Position numbers and translations under genes: made by a program. Shown piece after piece: positions 38,201 through 48,200 of a stretch of 64,000 nucleotides of DNA. This stretch comes from Forficula auricularia. Taxonomy: Eukaryota > Arthropoda > Insecta > Dermaptera > Forficulidae. The notes under the pieces are model-generated. The model saw only the letters and a list, made by a program, of their open reading frames with translations. It was not told the DNA's origin and did no database searches. Every line of letters begins with the position of its first letter. Positions within the stretch are counted from its first letter, which is position 1. Where the stretch lies: the NCBI GenBank assembly GCA_024734495.1, contig JALMQS010000055.1, positions 12,296,552 to 12,360,551 of the forward strand. Direction: 5' to 3'.

Positions 38201-41200
38201 TTTTTTCATTCAATTAAAATTAAAGTTCTTGTGTCCAATATGTTGAGAACAGAGAAACAAAAACATTTAATCCCACTTTCTGTAAGATAAGCTGGATCAA
38301 GTTGAAGAATGTTGTTTTCAAAGAAATCTTTATTAATTGCTGGATCAAGATCTGGCTCTTCACCCATTAATTTACTAAACCACCGGAAACATGCTTCCCG
38401 ATCTGAGGGGAATACTGCTTCTTCAGCCAAGCATTTCCATATTTGTTTAGCTTGATCAGCGCAGAGCCAGAGCTGACCATCCTAAAAAATGAATTTCCGG
38501 ATAATAAACATATGATTATTTTTAAATGATATATGTAAAATAATAAGTAAATTTAATGAAAATATATTTACTTTTAAAAGAAATCGTAGAAAATTTAATC
38601 TTTCTTGGACTTGTTGGATATGATTATATCTTCTATCAGGATAAAGATCATTCGGATCAATAATAGGATTTTCTAAAAATAAAAAATAATATATCGGATA
38701 CTCATTAATTTTAAATTAAATTAGTTATTCCGGAAAATCACGAGGGTTTTTCTACTGGTCTAATGATTCCGAGTAATTATGGATAATTTTCGGGGTTTCA
38801 TAAAAAAGTAAAATTGACAGTCTATTATTGTTACTACAATCTCTGTCCAAATATCAAAGCGTTGTAGTTTATATATAGAATACCAACTTGGATTTTCAAG
38901 TTATATGTATTTATTTTCCAAGGAATAAAAAAAATCTAATCGAATGATTATTTTGGGGAGGGTCGAATTTTTTTGAGAACGAAAATAAAATATTTTTTTC
39001 TAACATGGAATGTGAACTATCATTTTAAAGATCTCTAAAAGTAGAATTAAGCTATTTTTTGTATCTATGTGTTCAAAAATAGTTTAATTTAAAATTATGT
39101 GAAAATTCCACAAATTCACTTATTCTCTGCTTATCAAAGACAAATAAGAAAGTAAATTGATAAGTCGAATATTTTGGAAGATATCAAAGAGCCATCGGCC
39201 GACTCGCACTTGGCAGGCTTATTAATACATTCAGTAGAAGAAACCCTCATGTTTTTCTAGAGCAATTTTAATTCTACTACACTAATTAATAAATAAATAA
39301 TACTACACAAAAGTAGTTATATTTATATTCATTTCATTGGCTTTCGAGTATTAAAAATTTCAAAATTCGACACCCTCATCAATTTCTACTAACTAGTTTA
39401 ACTGTATGTTTAAATTTAGAATCTCTTGAATGAAGATTAAATCCTTGAGCAAAAATTTGAATTCAATCTAGAAGGACAGTCATTGGCCCGGTTTATTTTT
39501 TGGCACTTGAGTTTGAGTTCAATTCCCAAGGGGTTGAATTTAATTCTTCTAAGTCTTCTAAGATGTAATAAAAATAATTCATAACAACTCGGTGAAGCAA
39601 TTTCGTGATTTTTTCCTAAGAAATCTTAATTATGCTAGACTACAAAATAAAATTCTATATTTAAAAAATAAGTTACCTTTAGTAATATGTTTAATTTTTT
39701 CCATATATGTTGTCAAGCTATTAGTAACTAAAATAACTAAACTATGTTGAGCTTGAAGTCTTTCAATAATTTCTTGTCTATAAGAATAATTTAGTATTTT
39801 AAAAATATAATTAATATTAATAATATATTAAAGCGTCATCTGCATGTTATTTCATAGAATAACTTAATTTTTTTAGCAGTGACCTTATACCCCTGTACCT
39901 ATAAAAGATGTGATGAGTTCGTTGGCCATGGTTCATGCTCGGGGAAGGTTCGTATAAAAGACATATTTCCCTAATTTGTTTGATCGCTGGAAGCGCCCAT
40001 TTATCGCCTGATTTTAATTCTTTTACACAATTATCCAGCCAAACTGTTTTTTGCGCATCACGTTCTTGAGAACAACTATAATCAAGAATCTTGACATGGG
40101 CGGTGAGGGCTTGATCAATTATTTCAGTAGGAACTTCGTCAGAATGAGCTAAATTCCAAAATAAAGTAAGCACCTAAAAATAAAAAAATACAATTTGAAT
40201 TTTCATTTCATTAAATACTAAACTATGTATTAAAATTTAACTATCTACTTATCGAAATTTTAGTTTAGTATAATTATATTTTATTCTATACAATGCGATA
40301 ATTTTAAGGTAGTTGTTTCGCGACAATACTAGCAAAAAGTTAATGCTAGAGTATATAGAACAGACAATAAGGATTCATAATTCATAAGCCCAAAATTTTT
40401 TGCTGTTTATGTACCGATTCTAGCCAATCCCGTGCTCGTTTGACAAATCTGGCACCATTTAAGAGATTGAATATTTTTATATTAAAATGGTTAAATAAAT
40501 GCGGTGTTGCCAAATTGTTTTTAGTGTAAATTTTTTTTATACATTTTTCATTATTATCTCAGAAACTGTGTTGTAACTATGAATCAAAATTGTCTTAAAA
40601 TATGTATTGGTTATTGTTTAATGTTGGTTTAGATTTTTATAAAAATGGTAAGAAGGGTTTCTTAATTATAATTAAATATGTATGTAAATTTTCCGATATC
40701 CCGTGTAGTGGAATGAATACGAGTCTGAAAAACTCTATTTTTGAAATTTATTATCTCCGGAACTATATTGTTCATAAATTTCGTTTTGCTACCAATCGAT
40801 GCAGAAGTATTTAAATAATAATCTGTCTAAATTTCAAAAAAATCCTAAGAAAACTCATTAAATGATTAAAACAAAACTCTTTTTATTATTTCCATTAAAT
40901 TTTATAACTCACAGATCTTATAGTCTCATTATATTTTCAACATTTTTTTTTTTTTTAAAGCTGTAATGTTTACAAAATGTTAATATTCAAAATTATTGGA
41001 TAAAAAATACTTGGTAGGTTTCCACATTAAGAAACCTACCAAGTATTTTTTATCCAATAATTTTTTAAAAAATGTTTCACCAAGTACCAACACCAAATTC
41101 CTTAAAAACTATTGTTAATATTCACATAAAACTATATTTCTTTGCATATATGTACTGGTAAATCTATAATTACGGTTGTCTATCGCCCGATTTCACCTAC

Positions 41201-44200
41201 CAAACTTAAAGGCTGCAGTTGAATTAACTTCAAACAAACTTTTAAAATAAACTGTATTTCTCCAATGATACTTAGGGGACAAGCAACGCCTTTTTAAATT
41301 TAAGTAAGGCTAAGCCATGTTTTTCCGAACCTAAGGATCATTGGTGAAATACAATTTATATCAACTATGTTTCTAAATTTCCATTGAAAAGGAATAATTT
41401 TTTCCGTAACGTTTGAATATTTAATAAACGTTTTGAGATTGTTTTTATAAAAGAAGTTATTATATATATATAGATAGATAGATATAGATAATATAATTCG
41501 AGTTATAAAAATAATAATAGTAATAATTATTCTATCAATGTTAAATAGTATAAAATAGCTGAGAAAACTGATTCATTTATATAAATATATGTAATCCAGC
41601 TTGAAAATTAAATCATTTTAACTTTATCTTATCAAAGTAAAAGAGTATTATAGTATTATTTATTACACAGAATTGCATAATCGACTACTAAATAATACAG
41701 ATTTCTAATAAAAATGATTCATATTTGAAAAAATTTATAAAATTGACATAATCATTAAAGAATATGATTAAAAATAAAAATAGTAATAAATAATAAAAAT
41801 ACCTTGTGTGCCATTACACCATCTTTATCATCTTCAGCGAGTCGTCGTATTAGTTCGAGTAATTTTTCTCTTTGTTTTTTATTTGCATTAGTCCAACTAG
41901 ATTGAAAGCATTCAAAAAGATGGTCTAGTTGTTCAGGGGAAAAATCCCAAGCAAGTTTCGCAAGTAGATCATGGACATTTTTAACAATGGCTTCATGCTT
42001 TCCTGCCTGTGCAGCCCAAACATTATCTAAATCTTCTTGAGTTAAAGATCGTTCTTTTATAATAAAACGAAGTATCTTTTCAAGTTTTTCTACATATTGT
42101 GGTTGATGTAAAGAATCTCGAAGAACAATTTGTAGAACTTTATTTTCTTTAATCCATTTCTGGGAAATAAAATAATTTTGAAAAAATAATTATTAATTTT
42201 AATAAGAGTTTTGCGTGACAATTATTGCATTAAAGTTTCACTTGTTGTACAGAGATGATTCCTATGCTTGTTTAAAACGTCACTTATTCAAATAGACAAG
42301 AAATATATTTATTCATTATTCGAGGAGAATATTATTCGTTAGCAGATTATTTGTTTTTGTTAGGTTCGAACACACAAAACGATTTTTTAAGATAAGAGAT
42401 GAAAACAATAATAATCAAAATCCTTATTAAATTAACGTTTTATTTATTTTGAAAATGTATTTCTCTGTATAAACATAGATGTCCATCCACATGTGTGTCA
42501 CCTTTTTAAGTGTTATTTCCCTATCAAAAAAGTCTCACTTATATACATACCCATATGTATTTACACACACATATTATAATATGTTATATGCCTTATATAT
42601 ATATGGCTGATTCTCAAAAAAATCGAAATTGATGTCCTTGCTGATTCCTGTGAAATGGGATCCTAGTTTTCGTAACAATGAATTTTTTATGAAACTACAT
42701 CTATAAGTGTACCAAATTATAAAACATATTTATCTTTTTTTATGATAAATAAAAAATATATCTTCAAGTAAATACCCTAAAAATCATTCCCTCACTGTGT
42801 CCCAACGCCAAATTCACATAGATTCAAAGACGTAATTCTAAAAATTTCTTATAACTGTTTACTATCTTAATACATATTTATTCATATATAATAGTACTGG
42901 CTATACATAAATGTGTATTTAGTTTAATCACGACAAACAGAAAAGTCACAAAATATATTTTTAAATTCGTCCTTAAAAAACGAATCATTCCCTCACCGTT
43001 GTGTAAAAGTAGGATTAAAACATAATTTAAAATTATATAGTGAATGCTGCCTTATTGTTTTTAGAAGTTGGCAATATTGATATTCAAAAAATATGGCAGG
43101 CTGGGCTATGAGTTATAAGATATAGTGTTAAAACTATTAAATAATTTTTTTTCTCCAAGTTTACATTTTGAACCGTCATTCCCTCACTCCGTGTTTTAAA
43201 AAGTTAAGCGCTTATTTATGTATCATTTATCAAATATTTGATGGTGTTTCTAGTATTAATAAAATATCGTATATTCAAATGGGAAATTATAAGGTTATTT
43301 TTTCTACTTTTGTGCAATAATGTTTCGTTTTCTCATTCCCTCACCCCCCTCATGGAAATCGTTGGTTTTTCTAAGCGACGGTCCAGTAAACCAGTAAAAG
43401 AACAAGTTTATGTTCCAAGTTGTCTCTCAGCATTTATCATATTTTTTTTTGGAACGAAAATCGTTGGTTTCTAAGCGACAGTCCACTAGGGGTGCTTCTG
43501 TGCTAACCTGGGTTCAAATCCGACTAAAATAAGATCCCTGGGTAGAGGAAAATTAAAAAAAAAATAATAATAAGTATCGTAAATTGGGTTATGGCTATAA
43601 AGGCCGAAAACCCAAAATAAAATAATATTTTAATTTAAATTGGTAACCAACTTTTTTTGTTGGGGGACGGACATAGATACACACTTTCCCATACCTATAT
43701 TCCATTTAAAAACAAAAATTCAAATTTAAAATAACTTACACAAATTTATTATAAATTCAAAATTTTTCTTTTTTTTTCGAAATTTAGAAACATGTTTTTT
43801 GTCTAAACATTAATATTATATTTATGGTTTCTTGTTTATTATTTATAATAAATAACATTATTTATTTATTAGTATTAAAATTGGAATTTAAATGTGATAA
43901 TGATTAATTAAAGGAGAAAAAGCGCATATACAAAGTAATATAATTTTCGTTATATTTTGAAATTACGATTTTGTTGAAATATTGGTACTTTACTTGTAGT
44001 AATCATATGAAAATAGAACGTTCCCTGATAACTGAAGCCATTCTGGTAGCCTTCATCCTTTAAACATGACGTTTCGACATTTTATAAGCTATTTCTCGTT
44101 ATAAAACCATCAGTTTCAGTAGTTTGACGTAATTTAATTCTTACCATAGAGAAAATAAATTACTTATTTTGTATTACAATAGCTTAGTTTACACAGAGGC

Positions 44201-45219
44201 TAAACGATTGATCCTAAATACAAATTATAACAACAAAAATTTGATATATCTCTATCTTTAACAGGGCTGTTGTTTTGCACTCAGTTTGCCATACTCCTCA
44301 ACAGATTTTATTTAAAAAATGTAACGCTGTTAAATGAGACAAGGATTATAGCATGCATTGACCCCTTTAAACTGAGAAAGGGAGGAAAGACCCTCAGAAA
44401 CGTCGATTTTTAAGAATATGGCCGTTCCAATAAATTATTTTATTTTGAATTTGTTCTTTACATATCATGGGACGGCTGCTTGCCATTAATTCTCCATAAG
44501 TAAATACATTTCAGAAGCTTTTCATAGAAGCGACCGAAAATCGGCATTTAAAAACCTAATTTAGATTTACTAGCCATGATTTTCATTTGTTCTAAATTTC
44601 TTCATTTTCACTATTGTTCCGTTTTGTGATGCTAGAGTGGCTCTCTCTCTCTGTGCCTCGCTACACTCGCACCAAGCGTGGATGGCGTTCGCGTGAAGGC
44701 GGCTGCGCAATGGTCCATCGAGCGCAGTTTACTCACTGGCGTTGCTGCTGATGGCACTTCACACGCAGGCGAGGCGGCCTGCGCACGTTGCGGCCTGCCG
44801 TGATTGCCCCCACAGGATTCGCGAGTCATGAGCAATGTCTGGGCAGCGTTTTGCCCGGCGTCACCTCCGCCGTTATGGAGAATGCCGCAGCGAACGAAGG
44901 CATAAGGCAAAGGACATTTCCGTCATATCGGGACTCGAACTGCTCCTCTACGCCAGGACCTCTCGCCGCGTTTGACTTCTACATCAGCAAAAGCGCAGGT
45001 CCTGGCCGCTGGCCCCCAGCCACCGGCAAAAAAACGGCCTTTTGACTTGCATAAAAGCGCCCTCCTTTGGCAAATTTTTAAGCTAATAAAATGTTTACCT
45101 TTTGAAATTTACCTTATAAATATTCTGTTATTATTCTCTGGTGGATAGAAATAAAAAAAGATAACAGAAAAACGAATAGGACCTGGTGAGGTTTCCCGTG
45201 TTGAGTCAAATTAAGCCGC

Positions 45220-45268
<49 letters not shown>

Positions 45269-48200
45269 TTTGCAACCATACTTCCCCCGGAACCCAAAAG
45301 CTTTGGTTTCCCGGAAGCTGCCCGCTAAGTCATCGGAGGAACTTCAGCGGATCNNNNNNNNNNNNNNNNNNNNNNNNNNNNNNNNNNNNNNNNNNNNNNN
45401 NNNNNNNNNNNNNNNNNNNNNNNNNNNNNNNNNNNNNNNNNNNNNNNNNNNNNATGATTTTCTAGTAAATTTGAATCTATTACCATCGGCAAATTAATAT
45501 GTTTCATATTAAATTACACCTTATTTGGATATGTCAATTTTTTCTTTCCTCACCACCCCTGGGCCGCCTTCCATTACTTTCAATTAAAAGTTCTACCAGC
45601 CCGTCTCTCTCCAGAGAAAATTTAGTTCAAATATTATATTAATTTTTATATATTAGTGAAGTCATGGAAAGGCAGCCCAAGGATAATGAAAAGTACAATT
45701 CCGAATAAAATAATTTATTGGAATATAATTTTCTTTTTTTTGAAAAGTTTTTGTTTTGCCGAGAGTAGCAGAGTTGTTGATTGACAAAGAGAAACAAAGA
45801 GGTTGTCCTCTGCTTGATGCAAATAAACATACATACATATATATCGAGATGATATATCTGTATATATATGTGTGTATGTTTATTTGCATCAAGCAGAGGA
45901 CAACCTCTTTGTTTCTCTTTGTGTATAATTTTCTTCCTTTTAAAAAGCAATGTTTCAGATGATCTTTCCTCCTTCTTCAGGATTAAAAAAAGAAGGGAAA
46001 TCCTCCAAAAAATCGGTTTTTAACAGGATAAATATGAGGTTCTAATAAATTATTTTATTCGGAATTGTAGTTTTCATTATAGTTGGGCTGCCTTTCCATC
46101 AAATCAGCATTGAATTCTATCAGTCCGTCTCCAAAAGAAAATACTTTTAATATATTTATTTAAGTCGAGGGGTGAACCGCGATAGGAATTAGGTGTACAT
46201 TTGGAATTATATGGAATTATTTTGGAATTCATTAGATAATGCCTCTTCATCTATTGTGTTCTACTTGAAAATGAAAGTGGAAGTGGAAGTAGGTGTACAC
46301 GGTATTAGGTCGCGGTTCACCTCTCGATTTAAGTATTATATAATTTTTTTTTGTTTTGGCGAAGTGAGACTCATCTAGCCGCCACTGTCGTTTGGCTCTT
46401 GAAAATTTAACTGTGAGGGTTATTTAGAATCTGCAAATCTCATAGCACGCACAAAGGCGTTTTTGGGGAATCTTGACTTTTACATGTGAACACATGCAAT
46501 GATAGTAACTAAACAAAAGGGAAAGATTGGAAACGCTACTATTATGGATCAGCAAGTCAAGATTTAGTAAGGATTGAATTTCTTATTAATCTAATCGTTC
46601 ACTATCGAACTGATTTAGAGGGTTTATTTATCCTCAGGGTGTTCATTGTCTAGAAAATATTTATCCTCAAGGTTAGATATTACTAAACATTAATATTAAT
46701 TAAAATTTCAAAAGCTCTTATTTTTCAAATGAGTTCAGATTGAGATTGATTGAAAATGCAACAGTCTTACAAGTAAAGTGCGTCGGGGTAACTGGATCAA
46801 GGGGCAACTTAGCAGCTGATTTTTTTTTCAGCCACTTATTTTATAGCTGTTACCAATTCTAGTAATTACACTATCAGGCAAGAGGCGTATGCTTTATTTG
46901 ATAGTGCAAAGTAGGACACAAGTCTCACATTTTTATCTATTTTTTAAAAAATACAACTTAAGACTTAACACAGAACAGACTCTTCCTAAAAAAAAGTTGA
47001 GTAAAATTTTATGTTCTAGTGTTTTTCTGTTCTTTCATGAATAAATTTTTAAATTCACGGAGGTAAACATAGTTTCTAATTACAACCTTTTGGAAGGGTT
47101 AGGGTTGTCCAGTTATCTTTGTTATAAATTAATAAAGTAAAGGGAGTGTAGTTTCACATTGAATGAAATAAAACTCAAAGAGGTTTATACAAACTCAATA
47201 TATTTCGGATTTTGGAAGAAAGAGGTTGTCCTCTGCTTGATGCAAATAAACATACACACATATATATATCGTCGGCTTAGACTATAAATGACATCACTTA
47301 TAGGGCGATGAGGGGTTCTCTGCTGAATTACTTTTAATAGCAGAACATATAGGGTGGGTCAAAGCTAAGGAAATGTAAAAAAAAAATCTAACCCAGTGAC
47401 AAGGGATTTATCCCAAGTCATTTAATGACCTGGCCTATGAAATTTTAACTTTACTTGTAAAATGCCACTGTGGAAAATATATTGACTAAATTTGTAACTT
47501 ATTGTCGGTAAGACGAGGTACCCTCCTGGCCCATTAAAAAAAATATGTAAACCTGACACCATTTTTTATCATATATGACATATTAATACCGTTCGAAAGA
47601 AAAAAAGAGATGGAGCATCGTCCAAGTAAAACTGCTACTTAAAATTACGATCGTAAGTTGAAGAAAAAAAATGTGAAAAATAGTTTCTTTCCATAACAAC
47701 AATATTAAATTTTGTTTGTTTTTTCTCTCTCCTGTAAAATTTCCTTGTTGTGAGTTAGCAGGTTTACACTCTAAGGGCCGGTTGTATGTCGCAAAGTAAA
47801 TGCTTTTTACCACTAACCAAGGGTAGCTGGTAAATGGAGGGGATGGGATGGCCAATCAGATGACAGGATCTTTCAGTGCCTGTCATCTGATTGGTCATCC
47901 CAGCCTCTCCATTTACCAGCTACCCTTGGTTAGTGGCAAAAAGCATTTACTTTGCGACATACAACCGGCCGTAAGGCGACGATATATGACATATTAATAC
48001 CGTTAGAAAGAAAAAGAGATGCCCAAGTAAAACTGCTACTTAAAATTACGATCATAAATTGTAGAAAAATAAAAATGTGAAAAATAGTTTTTTCCATAAC
48101 AACATTATTAAATTTTGTTTGTTTTTTCTCTCTCCTGTAAAATTTCCTTGTTGTGAGTTAGCAGGTTTACACTCTAAGGCGACGATATATGACATATTAA

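Larger units (their letters stand above)
42160..45178. other. faf intron 2, left part
   Basis: No faf exon recognised. At 42785, 42985, 43177 and 43334 the word CATTCCCTCAC recurs. A decayed SINE lies at 43486-43620, a family D relic at 44340-44510 and an unexplained GC-rich block at 44632-45060. Confidence 0.5.

Noticed and set aside
39847..39898. Frame extension of faf exon 4
   Set aside because: USP9X similarity stops at HHIFYR and a GT donor with the right phase lies at 39897-39898.
44632..45045. Open frames of 85-92 residues on both strands
   Set aside because: Open on both strands because of high GC; no recognisable protein and no splice signals.
45354..45453. Tandem repeat or low-complexity gene segment
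   Set aside because: It is N only and carries no sequence information.
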